Origin: a virus
Length of the DNA stretch: 31,929 nt
Virus record (IMG/VR): IMGVR_UViG_3300046514_000370
Span: 1-31,929 of that record
Strand: one strand, 5' to 3'
The position numbers were made by a program, and so were the translations under genes. The notes below the pieces were generated by a model. That model made no database searches, was not told the origin of the DNA, and saw only the letters and a program-made list of their open reading frames with translations. Positions 23,127 to 30,239 of this stretch are shown here, in pieces (within the stretch, counting starts at the first letter, position 1; each line of letters begins with the position of its first letter).

Positions 23127-24623
23127 ATGCCAGCCGAAACTAAGCGTGTCATCAAGAACAAGAAAATAAAATTGCCTGATGGCAATACCGTTCTGTTTCC
23201 TATTATTGATCAGATCACATTTACGGACGATGCCGACCGTGGGCAGGAAACAATCTACAAGTGCGATAATAGCGAGATCGGCAAACGAGAGATTCACGTC
23301 GGATGGGTCGGACCCAAGGGATCGACAAATGCGACCGAGCAAGTGCCGCTCGATGTTGAAACCCCCGATGATTGCATTGCGGTTGAGCGGCTCGACAAAT
23401 GGTTCCTCGGCGATGCTACCGACCGCGGCCAAGAGACAGAAGTTCAGTTTGACAACAAGACATTTGACAGGGACGGCCCACCCTATTTTACGACGCATAA
23501 AAGGACGCATGTTCTTCGAGTCAGGAACGAGCCGGACGACGGCAACTGGATCGAGACCGAAGTTATTGACGCCGGCATCGTTCTCGACGCCACAGATCGC
23601 GCGCAAGAGACTCAATTTACCTTGGCCAATCCCGATGGCGAGCCAGATGCCGAAGGCAATCTAATCATTGCGGCAAATCCCGACGATGCAATCGAGGACG
23701 ATTCGGGTACCGCAGTCGATCCACCATGGCGCACCGATCCTTTCCAGAATATCGTCAATCTCAATAGCGCACGGTTTGCGGTCTATATAAGAATTATAGC
23801 CACGACTCCGGTGACGATTGGAAGCGGAGGAACATGCGCCGGGCCAGGGGCGCCGCAGCGGTCTGATTTCGATCTGGAAAAATATCTGCTCTCGTTTAAG
23901 GGCGCCTACATGGGCTTCGATATCTACAGATCGAAGGGCAGCATTACCTCAGAGACAGCCAATTGGCAATTGATTGCAGATAACAACGCTCCTGCACCGG
24001 GACTGATATTTAATGATAGTTACTTACTCGGGATATTTTCCGAAGCGGATACGGGCGGGCATGGTGTGCGCGGATACAGGACCTACTCGCTGAGTGCATT
24101 CCAATTTGCTTCTCAGGCGTCTGCACCAATGGAGCTTGACCATGTCTGGTCGGCGCAACCGGCATCACCGAATGTCAATGCACCCAATGGCGATCCGATC
24201 CTCGGGCCAATCCGGGTTTATGATACGACCAATCCAGATCTGACGAACCAGCCTTTTGCCGCGACAACGGCGGCAACTGCCAAGATATATTCTTGGGCCT
24301 TTACCGCCGCACAGCAATGCACTCTTTTTGATCCGCCGGGTGTTTCCCTGATCGCCGCGCCGACATCACTGCCATCCAATTATCAAACGTTGTTTGGAGC
24401 GCAAAGAATTCAAATCATGGAATATCAAGGCTCAGCGAACGTTGCCGCTACCAGCAGCTATGATTTTGCGCCGCTGCAACTTACCTACAAGGGAATAACC
24501 TATATTCCGGAGGGCATCCAGGTTGATGAAGGAGCACCAGACCAACATTTTATTGCAGGCAATCCTGTCGCCGTTGGCGGCTACACGATCGGCATTTTGT
24601 TCAAACCGCAACCGCCTGTATAG
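23127..24623 (+). CDS. Putative tail fibre/tip protein with three acidic repeats
   Basis: A 498-residue acidic protein. Within the first 165 residues the block DATDRGQET occurs three times (about residues 35-42 as DADRGQET, 96-104, and 154-162 as DATDRAQET), about 60 residues apart, each followed by a beta strand, so three related small domains are likely. The rest is beta-rich with YLLSFKGAYMGFDIYRSKG, GVRGYRTYSLSAFQFAS, and a C-terminal half with AFTAAQQCTLFDPPG. The ribosome binding site before ATG 23127 is weak and the gap to the previous gene is 13 bases. No family is recognised; the position among tail fibre genes suggests a fibre or tip part. Confidence 0.58.
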   Translation: MPAETKRVIKNKKIKLPDGNTVLFPIIDQITFTDDADRGQETIYKCDNSEIGKREIHVGWVGPKGSTNATEQVPLDVETPDDCIAVERLDKWFLGDATDRGQETEVQFDNKTFDRDGPPYFTTHKRTHVLRVRNEPDDGNWIETEVIDAGIVLDATDRAQETQFTLANPDGEPDAEGNLIIAANPDDAIEDDSGTAVDPPWRTDPFQNIVNLNSARFAVYIRIIATTPVTIGSGGTCAGPGAPQRSDFDLEKYLLSFKGAYMGFDIYRSKGSITSETANWQLIADNNAPAPGLIFNDSYLLGIFSEADTGGHGVRGYRTYSLSAFQFASQASAPMELDHVWSAQPASPNVNAPNGDPILGPIRVYDTTNPDLTNQPFAATTAATAKIYSWAFTAAQQCTLFDPPGVSLIAAPTSLPSNYQTLFGAQRIQIMEYQGSANVAATSSYDFAPLQLTYKGITYIPEGIQVDEGAPDQHFIAGNPVAVGGYTIGILFKPQPPV

Positions 24624-24634
24624 GTAAAAACAGC

Positions 24635-25408
24635 ATGCCGCTTTATGCAGTTGAGGCACAATATAATGCTGCGGTCCCGACTTACAGAGCTAGTGCGGTC
24701 CATTTTGCCGGCAGCAATCAGGGTGATGGCACAACTTATTTGAATATTGCTTCGCTGGCCTGCACCAATAACGGCTACTTTTCCTTTTCAATTTGGAGCC
24801 ACAATTTATGCGATGAAAATAACGATAGCGCTGTAATTTACGTTGTAGACCCCGCCGTAGATTATGTCATTTATGCAAAGGCACATGTTTTTGGTCCGGT
24901 TCCACCAAGCTCATTGCTGTTTGCATACGGCACCGTTGCCGACGCATCGAGTATTGGTATTGCTGCCCTGCCTGTGACCGGCTGGCATAACATCATCGGA
25001 TCGGTCGATGTCAATCGGGCATCGGCAACCCAGATCATGTCTATTTATTTCGATGACATTCTGGACACACCGCTGACGACTGCTCCGAACAGCAGCAACG
25101 CAGCGGTCAATCTGATGAACGGCAAAAGATTTGTGTTTGGCGATGACAGCTTTAGCTCTGGGCCGACATGTGACTTTGCCGACGTGTGGATTGCGCCCGG
25201 GGTCAAGCTGCACGAAACCGACGGCACAATATCGGAAGCCAACAGGCGCAAATTCATTACTGCGAGTTTGAAGCCGGCAGATCCTGCGGGATGGCCAACA
25301 TCGGCAATCCAGTTCTACGGCAATGCGAGTAATTTTGCCACCAACCGAGGAACCGGTGGTGTCTTTACCTTGACCGGTTCGTTAACTAACGCAAGCACGC
25401 ATCCGTAA
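24635..25408 (+). CDS. LamG/concanavalin A-like tail protein
   Basis: A 257-residue protein with the LamG pattern: AVHFAGSNQGDGTTYLNI at the start, NNGYFSFSIWSHNLC as the early strand, GWHNIIGSVDVN, and CDFADVWIAPG as the closing block, and the usual tail VFTLTGSLTNASTHP. This jelly-roll fold is common in phage receptor-binding and decoration proteins and often binds polysaccharide. It sits at the end of the tail fibre region, so a receptor contact is plausible. The ATG 24635 ribosome binding site is weak. The DNA is somewhat AT-richer than neighbours, as in the other LamG gene at 10868-11710; the two proteins are not close copies. Confidence 0.7.
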   Translation: MPLYAVEAQYNAAVPTYRASAVHFAGSNQGDGTTYLNIASLACTNNGYFSFSIWSHNLCDENNDSAVIYVVDPAVDYVIYAKAHVFGPVPPSSLLFAYGTVADASSIGIAALPVTGWHNIIGSVDVNRASATQIMSIYFDDILDTPLTTAPNSSNAAVNLMNGKRFVFGDDSFSSGPTCDFADVWIAPGVKLHETDGTISEANRRKFITASLKPADPAGWPTSAIQFYGNASNFATNRGTGGVFTLTGSLTNASTHP

Positions 25409-25424
25409 CAAAGGAGAAATGAAA

Positions 25425-25766
25425 ATGGCGCAAGTTCCTGTTTCAATGCAAGTCGTGGTCTATCCGCGCGACAAAAGTGTGAAGCCATATCCGGCGACCA
25501 TTTGCGGTTTCGCCTGGATCACGGGGCTCAAGCCCGGTGGAGCTCCAATGCCTGGTGGTCCCGGTGGAGGTCCGCCGCTCGAGATATGGGGCGACATCGG
25601 TGACTATATCGACGCCGGCTTGCCGTTGCCGCAGCCGCCGCCAGCGATTCCGACAACACCCACCGAGCCAAAGCCGCCACCGGCAAATGGCGGTTGGGGC
25701 TGGTCCCCGGATTACGGATGGGGCTATTTCCCGCCTCCTGGGTCGGCAACTCCAAAGCGTCCATAG
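25425..25766 (+). CDS. Proline/glycine-rich small protein
   Basis: A 113-residue protein. The first 35 residues are one beta unit (VSMQVVVYPRDKSVKPYPAT), followed by a Gly/Pro-rich stretch (PMPGGPGGGPP), a short IWGDIGDYIDAGLPLPQPP, and a Pro/Trp/Tyr-rich end (GWGWSPDYGWGYFPPPG). AGGAG at 25412-25416 lies 8 bases before ATG 25425; the ATG at 25419, two codons upstream, would leave only 2 bases and is less likely. The aromatic-proline tail looks like a binding or interaction surface. It stands between tail and lysis genes; function unknown. Confidence 0.55.
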   Translation: MAQVPVSMQVVVYPRDKSVKPYPATICGFAWITGLKPGGAPMPGGPGGGPPLEIWGDIGDYIDAGLPLPQPPPAIPTTPTEPKPPPANGGWGWSPDYGWGYFPPPGSATPKRP

Positions 25767-25775
25767 GAAAAGTAA

Positions 25776-26420
25776 ATGAGCCAAGCCGATAAGAAGGCCA
25801 TCCTTAAACGCCTGTGGCCGCGTGCGCCGCAGACGTTGATTGATGCCATTATCGAGCATGGCCCGGCCATTGCGGAAAAGTACGAGCTGACGACACCGCT
25901 GCGGCAGGCGCATTTCATGGCGCAGATCAGTCATGAAAGCGACGGCGGCACGGTCACGCAGGAGAACATGAACTACACGACGGCCAAGCGCATCCGCGAC
26001 GTTTGGCCGTCACGCTTCACAGTCGAGAGCGCGCAGGCCTATGTACGCAACCCCAGAGCTCTGGCAAACAAGGTCTATAATGGGCGTATGGGCAATCGCA
26101 CCGGCACGGACGATGGGTATAACTTTCGCGGCCGCGGACTGCTGCAATTGACTGGGCGCGAGTCCTATACGCGGGTCGGCAAGTCTGTCGGCCTCGGTCT
26201 TGCCGATGATCCCGATCTCGTATTCAAGCCACCGGAAAATTCATTCAGGATCGCGGCCTGCGAATTCAAGGAATTAAAGTGCCTCGGCGCCGCCGATGCC
26301 GACGACATCAGGCTAGTCACCAAACGGGTTAATGGGGGCTATATTGGTCTCGACTCGCGTAAGGTGTGGCTGGCCAAATGGAAGCCGATGTTTGTACCAA
26401 AACTGGACTTGGTAGCATGA
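25776..26420 (+). CDS. Endolysin, glycoside hydrolase family 19 type
   Basis: A 214-residue soluble lysozyme-like enzyme of the GH19 chitinase fold, which in phages cuts the peptidoglycan sugar backbone. FMAQISHESDGG holds the likely catalytic Glu54, TQENMNYT a second Glu63, and YNFRGRGLLQLTGRESYTRV is the hallmark block at about 115-135. FRIAACEFKELKCLGAADA and VTKRVNGGYIGLDSR complete the fold. The length is typical for phage members. No signal peptide is seen, so it needs a holin or similar to reach the wall. AGGA lies about 8 bases before ATG 25776. The end overlaps the next gene (ATGA). Confidence 0.9.
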   Translation: MSQADKKAILKRLWPRAPQTLIDAIIEHGPAIAEKYELTTPLRQAHFMAQISHESDGGTVTQENMNYTTAKRIRDVWPSRFTVESAQAYVRNPRALANKVYNGRMGNRTGTDDGYNFRGRGLLQLTGRESYTRVGKSVGLGLADDPDLVFKPPENSFRIAACEFKELKCLGAADADDIRLVTKRVNGGYIGLDSRKVWLAKWKPMFVPKLDLVA

Positions 26421-26686
26421 GCATTCCAGAAGAAGCCGGAAAGGTTGCCAGCACTGCCATAGATGCAATGCGGTCGGTACCGCTTGCCATCGCGCTATTG
26501 CTGGTCAACGCCGGGTTTCTCGGTTTCAACGGTTATGTACTGAGCGAAGTGTCGGCCAATGCACGCGAGCGCAACAAGGATCAGATGGCGTTAATCGCCG
26601 GTCTTGTGCGTGACTGTCGTGGCTCGCAAAACGGCAAATCAATGCTGTTCAAAGACGTGATCGGCAAGCCGGTATTTACACCATAG
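26417..26686 (+). CDS. Small one-helix membrane protein, possible holin or lysis accessory
   Basis: An 89-residue protein with one clear membrane segment at about residues 22-43 (VPLAIALLLVNAGFLGFNGY), a short N terminus and a C-terminal tail of about 45 residues with charges (ARERNKDQM) and one Cys. The start ATG 26417 overlaps the endolysin stop; an in-frame start 51 bases upstream lies inside the endolysin and is rejected. Coupling to endolysin suggests a lysis role such as a one-helix holin; a spanin part is less likely because no lipobox or long coiled coil is seen. It is the last gene of the rightward late operon. Confidence 0.6.
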   Translation: MSIPEEAGKVASTAIDAMRSVPLAIALLLVNAGFLGFNGYVLSEVSANARERNKDQMALIAGLVRDCRGSQNGKSMLFKDVIGKPVFTP

Positions 26687-26687
26687 A

Positions 26688-26996
26688 TTAACGGAATGGC
26701 TCATCTTTCAATGCCCTTATGGCGGCCCCTACTGTGGGATAGCCGCGATATTCTTTGTCGTAATCATCCGCCACCTGCGCACAGCGTTCTTTAGCGAGAA
26801 CAAAACCAAGCCGATAAGCCTTGTTGATTTCATCCTGCAATGAGCCAAGACTGATGGCTCCCACCCCCGCAGCGGCGGTGAGGGCGGCATTGGCAAGTTG
26901 GTGCCAATAGGTTTCATTTTTAGAAACGTCCCATTGATAGCTGGCATGTAACGCTTTCGCCGCCGCCTCTATCTGTGCTTGGGTTGGTTCGGTCAT
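26688..26996 (-). CDS. Small phage protein, function unknown
   Basis: A 102-residue protein on the minus strand, converging on the lysis gene with 1 base between the two stops. EPTQAQIEAAAKALHASYQW at the start and the later KEYRGYPTVGAAIRALKDEPF are known shapes from small accessory proteins of alphaproteobacterial phages. It is mostly helical and soluble. The 141 bases upstream (26997-27137) separate it from the next gene, so it may have its own promoter. No function can be given. Confidence 0.55.
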   Translation of the reverse strand: MTEPTQAQIEAAAKALHASYQWDVSKNETYWHQLANAALTAAAGVGAISLGSLQDEINKAYRLGFVLAKERCAQVADDYDKEYRGYPTVGAAIRALKDEPFR

Positions 26997-27075
26997 GGAA
27001 AACGTGATCCAATCATTTCAAAGGTGTGACGGTTATACGACTTGGACGAGAGATCGAACTAAACCTTTGATTTCG

Positions 27076-27116
27076 TTGACACGCGTTTGCTGCCGTTTGC
27101 TATACCCGTTTGCTAT
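27076..27116 (+). promoter_or_regulatory. Possible promoter/operator with CGTTTGCT direct repeats
   Basis: TTGACA at 27076-27081 and TATACC at 27101-27106 (19-base spacer) could form a rightward -35/-10 pair. Inside and after it CGTTTGCT occurs three times (27084, 27094, 27107), and the 11-base CCGTTTGCTAT twice (27093, 27106). No rightward gene follows, so a real transcript would run antisense to the 27138-27775 genes; the repeats might instead be an operator or part of an attachment site. The repeats are seen; any function is inferred. Confidence 0.3.
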
Positions 27117-27137
27117 GTGTTCACGCACCATCGGTAT

Positions 27138-27488
27138 TCAACTTGGTAATCCCATAGCAGTATTTTCCGTTTCCTTTGCCCGAGGAGCTTCTTCTGCTTG
27201 TGCATCCAGATCGCTGTTTACATCATGGACGAGTTTTAAAAAATGTTCATAGGGGTCGAGACCATCAGTATCATCACGATTATGAACGACCCAAGTGACT
27301 AAATTCAAAAACAGCGCGTGATGTATGAGCGCCATCAGGCAACCCAAAACGAAAGCCCCATCACTAACGCCCTTGCATTGTGAAGGCAGTTTGTTGAGGC
27401 GGTATTCGATAAACGCTTTAGCCTTTGTCACCTGTGCCATAATTTCATCTTCAGTTAATTTTGGATCATCAAATGGGTTTTTTATCAT
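27138..27488 (-). CDS. Small phage protein with one hydrophobic segment
   Basis: A 116-residue protein. The first third is charged and helical (EDEIMAQVTKAKAFIEYRL), the middle has a hydrophobic stretch GAFVLGCLMALIHHALFLNL that could be a membrane or buried helix, and the C terminus is acidic (DTDGLDPYEHF, then NSDLDAQAEEAPR). The start overlaps the previous gene's stop by 4 bases on the minus strand, placing it in the integrase-to-recT operon. No family recognised. Confidence 0.55.
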   Translation of the reverse strand: MIKNPFDDPKLTEDEIMAQVTKAKAFIEYRLNKLPSQCKGVSDGAFVLGCLMALIHHALFLNLVTWVVHNRDDTDGLDPYEHFLKLVHDVNSDLDAQAEEAPRAKETENTAMGLPS

Positions 27489-27775
27489 CTTGATTTTGCC
27501 CTCCGTTCTGCCCGCGCGCGCTGGCGAAGCGCCTTCAAACGCAGAAGCGTGTTACGGTGTAGCGGCTTTTTATCGAGAATGTTTCTAATGGGAACATACA
27601 TGCTGCGAATTTGCTCTGCGTCTGTCATGTAGCGATCGGGCCCATCGGAATTGGGCGTGCGCGCACCTTCGGCGAATAACACCCGCGCAATTTCCATTGG
27701 CGTGTGACCTTTACGGGCCAACTGTTTTATCCGCTTCCGACGATCAGACAAAAACCCGGTGTATTTGTAAGCCAT
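27485..27775 (-). CDS. Small basic protein with HTH-like N terminus
   Basis: A 96-residue, very basic protein. RRKRIKQLARKGHTPMEIAR at about residues 12-31 has the spacing of a helix-turn-helix of the type seen in resolvase/recombinase tails (a 'l...G.s..eIar.l' block). The C terminus is rich in Arg/Lys. It could be a DNA-binding regulator. It follows the integrase on the same strand with 2 bases between, so it is probably co-translated with it. The exact function is not known. Confidence 0.55.
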   Translation of the reverse strand: MAYKYTGFLSDRRKRIKQLARKGHTPMEIARVLFAEGARTPNSDGPDRYMTDAEQIRSMYVPIRNILDKKPLHRNTLLRLKALRQRARAERRAKSR

Positions 27776-27777
27776 CG

Positions 27778-28956
27778 CTATTTCTCTTGCGTCCGACTCG
27801 CGACGCGCAACTTAGCAACGCGGCTTGTCTGCTCGGTGCCGGCGCGACGATAGCGGCGCGAGGTTGCGACTTGCGTGTGAGTTGCTAGCGCCATCGCGCC
27901 TTCGGTCGTGGATCCTGCCTCATAGGCTTCAGTCACGGCACCGGCGCGAGCATCCATGTTCCAAATCTCATCCGGTATGCCGGCCTCGCGCGCGATCAAT
28001 CGGAACCAGCGGCGATATTTTTCCGGCGTGTACGGGAGTTGAGTCCCTTCATCAATGACAAGAGGGCCGACGCGACTTTCGAGCGGCGTTGCCGCCAGGT
28101 CAGCGGCAAGCTCGGGGTAGTCGGCAATACGGTGCTCGGCATCGGCACCGGTTTTGCTTGTCGTCTTTCGTAATATGCCGTCCCTGCCGATATGCGACCA
28201 TGTAAGGCCATTGGACCATCTTCCGTTGTTCCAATCTCCCAAAACGTCACGTTGGCGGAAAGCAAGTTCGAACTGCAAGAGAACTCCACGCGCCATCGAG
28301 TGCCGTCCTCGTTTGATAGATACAAGACGGAATCGCGCGACTTGCTCATAGGTCAATCTCGTTTTCCTGGCTGGCGGCTGTTTGAAGCGCGTGGCTGATA
28401 GCTGCTCGCGCAGCGGGATGCATGGATTCGGTTTCATCAGATTGGGACCGCGCGACGCGCCCCAAGACACAATGGCTTTGAATATGCCGATAATTGTGTA
28501 GGCATACGACAGCTTTGGCTTGCCCTCCGGCTGATCTGGCGCCGCAATTTTTTTGTACCAGCGCCGCACGTCGTCGCCCATGACCATGGCGAGCTGACGA
28601 TCGCCGACACGTTGGCACAGGATGCGCATGTGCTTGCTGTAGTTTTTTTGTGTTGTCGGGCGAAGGTCGTGGTATGGCGAGTCGGGGTCAACCTCATAGC
28701 AATTCACGAGACTGCGCACGGTCCCATCGAACGGCCGGCGCTGCCTGCTCGTGTTGGTTGACCATTCGAGCATTTCCGCTTGCAGCACGCGGCAACGGTG
28801 CTCGATCAACTCCATGTTGCCGTCGTAATGCAGCGGCACACATTTCGGCGTATAGCCTCGCTTTATGAGGTCCGATCTGCTGATCCAATAGGCACGACGT
28901 TCCCCGTTGGCGCGGTTTCTCCACTGAAGTCCTGGGGCGCTGACTTTGTCGGCCAT
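27778..28956 (-). CDS. Tyrosine recombinase (phage integrase)
   Basis: A 392-residue integrase of the kind that inserts phage DNA at an attachment site. The N-terminal part (QWRNRANGERRAYWISRSDL) is an arm-type domain. HMRILCQRVGDRQLAMV near 109 is the core-binding start. Catalytic positions read as Arg234 (FELAFRQRDVL), Lys268 (TTSKTG), Arg337 in NMDARAGAVTEA, His360 (THTQVATSRRY) and Tyr369. The usual first His of the HxxR box is Met334. ATG 28956 has GGAG about 9 bases upstream; it overlaps the excisionase-like gene by 94 bases, so the two are coupled. Presence of an integrase makes the phage temperate. Confidence 0.85.
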   Translation of the reverse strand: MADKVSAPGLQWRNRANGERRAYWISRSDLIKRGYTPKCVPLHYDGNMELIEHRCRVLQAEMLEWSTNTSRQRRPFDGTVRSLVNCYEVDPDSPYHDLRPTTQKNYSKHMRILCQRVGDRQLAMVMGDDVRRWYKKIAAPDQPEGKPKLSYAYTIIGIFKAIVSWGASRGPNLMKPNPCIPLREQLSATRFKQPPARKTRLTYEQVARFRLVSIKRGRHSMARGVLLQFELAFRQRDVLGDWNNGRWSNGLTWSHIGRDGILRKTTSKTGADAEHRIADYPELAADLAATPLESRVGPLVIDEGTQLPYTPEKYRRWFRLIAREAGIPDEIWNMDARAGAVTEAYEAGSTTEGAMALATHTQVATSRRYRRAGTEQTSRVAKLRVASRTQEK

Positions 28957-29186
28957 GTTTCAGCTCCATCGGGCGTTGCCGGCTGAACGGTGCCAAGTCC
29001 GTGACGCCGGTAGAGAAACGCTAGTACCGCCGGCAAAAACCGTCTACCCGTCACAGGGTCGATTTGCGGGAGGCCGTGGCGTTCCTGCACCGCGGCAAAC
29101 GCCCGCCATTCAGCCAGCCGGCCAGGGCCGAACACCCTGTCGGCAATCTGTCCCTCGGTGGCGTAGAGCGGCGTTTTACTTTCCAT
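28863..29186 (-). CDS. Putative excisionase/winged-helix DNA-binding protein
   Basis: A 107-residue protein. Residues 1-66 form a compact helical unit: ATEGQIADRVFGPGRLAEWR, then HGLPQIDPVTGRRFLPAVLA and FLYRRHGL. The block L-P-x-I-D-P-x-T-G-R-R-F-x-P-A-V is familiar from small proteins lying directly upstream of integrases in Hyphomicrobiales, probably recombination directionality factors of the winged-helix type. The last 40 residues lie in the 94-base overlap with the integrase gene and look disordered. Position supports a role in excision or in regulating integrase. Confidence 0.62.
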   Translation of the reverse strand: MESKTPLYATEGQIADRVFGPGRLAEWRAFAAVQERHGLPQIDPVTGRRFLPAVLAFLYRRHGLGTVQPATPDGAETWPTKSAPQDFSGETAPTGNVVPIGSADRTS

Positions 29187-29646
29187 TCATTTTCTCAGCC
29201 AGGATTCGCAGGCCATATTCACGCAATGCTTCGTGCGGCAAATCCTCCAGGGGCGGCCAGCAGCATCCATCCTCGGTGATCTTCAATGGTTCATCGCTGC
29301 GCAACGGTGCTTGTAATTTGACGGCCGGAAGCGCGGGCAGGCTTTTAGCCTCGGCACGAATCGGATGCAGCACTGGATCGATCTTGATGTTGCGAGGTGG
29401 GCCGCGCCGGTCGCTCCAGCAATGATCCTTGGAGTACCAGTAGATGTGTTGTTTCGGCCAAAGATGGCGGGCCTCTTTCTTGCTCAGGCAGACCTCGCTG
29501 GCCGCTGCCGACTGCGTCATAACCAAAATCATGATGGACAGCACAATGATGATCAGGCCGAGCGCGATGATGAGCAGATAGAGTTGGCGGATGAGCTGAT
29601 TGTGCCGCATGATTTTTTCCGCCTGGCGGTCGATTGACAGCATCAC
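29176..29646 (-). CDS. Membrane-anchored Cys/Trp-rich protein, function unknown
   Basis: A 156-residue protein. A long hydrophobic helix spans about residues 22-44 (LYLLIIALGLIIIVLSIMIL), an N-terminal anchor or signal. Beyond it EVCLSKKEARHLWPKQHIYW and the following YSKDHCWSDRRG give two Cys and several Trp/Tyr/His that could form a disulfide or metal-bound small domain in the periplasm. A third pair of Cys lies in DGCCWPP near the end. GTG 29646 overlaps the previous stop; ATG 29643 next to it is the alternative. It could be an exclusion or envelope protein, but nothing proves that. Confidence 0.58.
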   Translation of the reverse strand: MMLSIDRQAEKIMRHNQLIRQLYLLIIALGLIIIVLSIMILVMTQSAAASEVCLSKKEARHLWPKQHIYWYSKDHCWSDRRGPPRNIKIDPVLHPIRAEAKSLPALPAVKLQAPLRSDEPLKITEDGCCWPPLEDLPHEALREYGLRILAEKMNGK

Positions 29647-30239
29647 ACTGCCATCCCTTGCTGTTCGTCTAAGTGATCAAGCCAATATTTCAATCGTGGC
29701 CAATTGGTATCGGGACCGAATCTCAGGAATGTTCCGTCAGCACTATCGCAACCAATACCAACAGCAGCACGGAGGCGATCCAAAGAATTAACGCGACCCA
29801 TATGTGCCAGCTTGCCTCGTGCCTTCGCTGCAGCCACCGCATTCCGGCCGCCTCGAAACTTGAAAGCAGTAGTGCCGCCGACAAAAAGAGTGTCCAACTC
29901 ATCCCAGGGTGTAGTGTCATTTTGCCATCCGTCCTGCGCAACAAATGCTGATTTCAGTCCCATGGCGCGGATCTGGCGCAGCATGGGGGTAGATCGCTTG
30001 ACCGTCTCCTCGTGATTTCCGAGCACGTCTGGCGCGGTGGCGAACATGGTTCGATCGCGCGGCATTCGCTCGAGATATTTTAGATAGCGGACATCCGAAT
30101 AGCCGTTAGGATTGGTGAAGCAACCATTGTCAGCCGCTATTTTCACGGCATCCGGCAGCCGGTTTCCCATGTCCGGCGTCATGATAAAGCCAAGTCTCGG
30201 ATGCTTCTGCGCATAAATTGTGCCGCTGAGATAAATCAT
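29643..30239 (-). CDS. Short queuine tRNA-ribosyltransferase-like protein (DpdA-type, candidate DNA transglycosylase)
   Basis: A 198-residue protein that reads like the short TGT/DpdA relatives of phages. Those in the DpdA group exchange guanine in DNA for a 7-deazaguanine and so shield phage DNA from restriction. AADNGCF (Asp37) stands where TGT has its DSGGF acid/base block. ATAPDVLGNH (Asp71) and FVAQDG (Asp103) follow, then LFVGGTTAFKF, HMGRVNS and GCDSADGT (Asp165/Asp168), where the nucleophile Asp is expected. The order fits a TIM-barrel enzyme much shorter than bacterial TGT (about 370 residues), as in actinobacteriophage members. ATG 30239 overlaps the previous stop (ATGA). No preQ0 synthesis genes are in the window, so the base would come from the host or genes outside. 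Confidence 0.68.
   Translation of the reverse strand: MIYLSGTIYAQKHPRLGFIMTPDMGNRLPDAVKIAADNGCFTNPNGYSDVRYLKYLERMPRDRTMFATAPDVLGNHEETVKRSTPMLRQIRAMGLKSAFVAQDGWQNDTTPWDELDTLFVGGTTAFKFRGGRNAVAAAKARGKLAHMGRVNSLDRLRAAVGIGCDSADGTFLRFGPDTNWPRLKYWLDHLDEQQGMAV

Noticed and set aside
26640-26700. Terminator between the convergent late and early operons
   Set aside because: I looked for a GC-rich hairpin with a T run between the two stops, which are 1 base apart, and saw none.
26995-27252. 85-residue plus-strand frame in the gap and over the 27138 gene
   Set aside because: No good ribosome binding site, it overlaps a coupled minus-strand gene, and it has a Cys/Ser/Arg-rich random composition.
28946-29425. 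159-residue plus-strand frame
   Set aside because: Opposite the excisionase-like and membrane protein genes; composition typical of a shadow and no motif.
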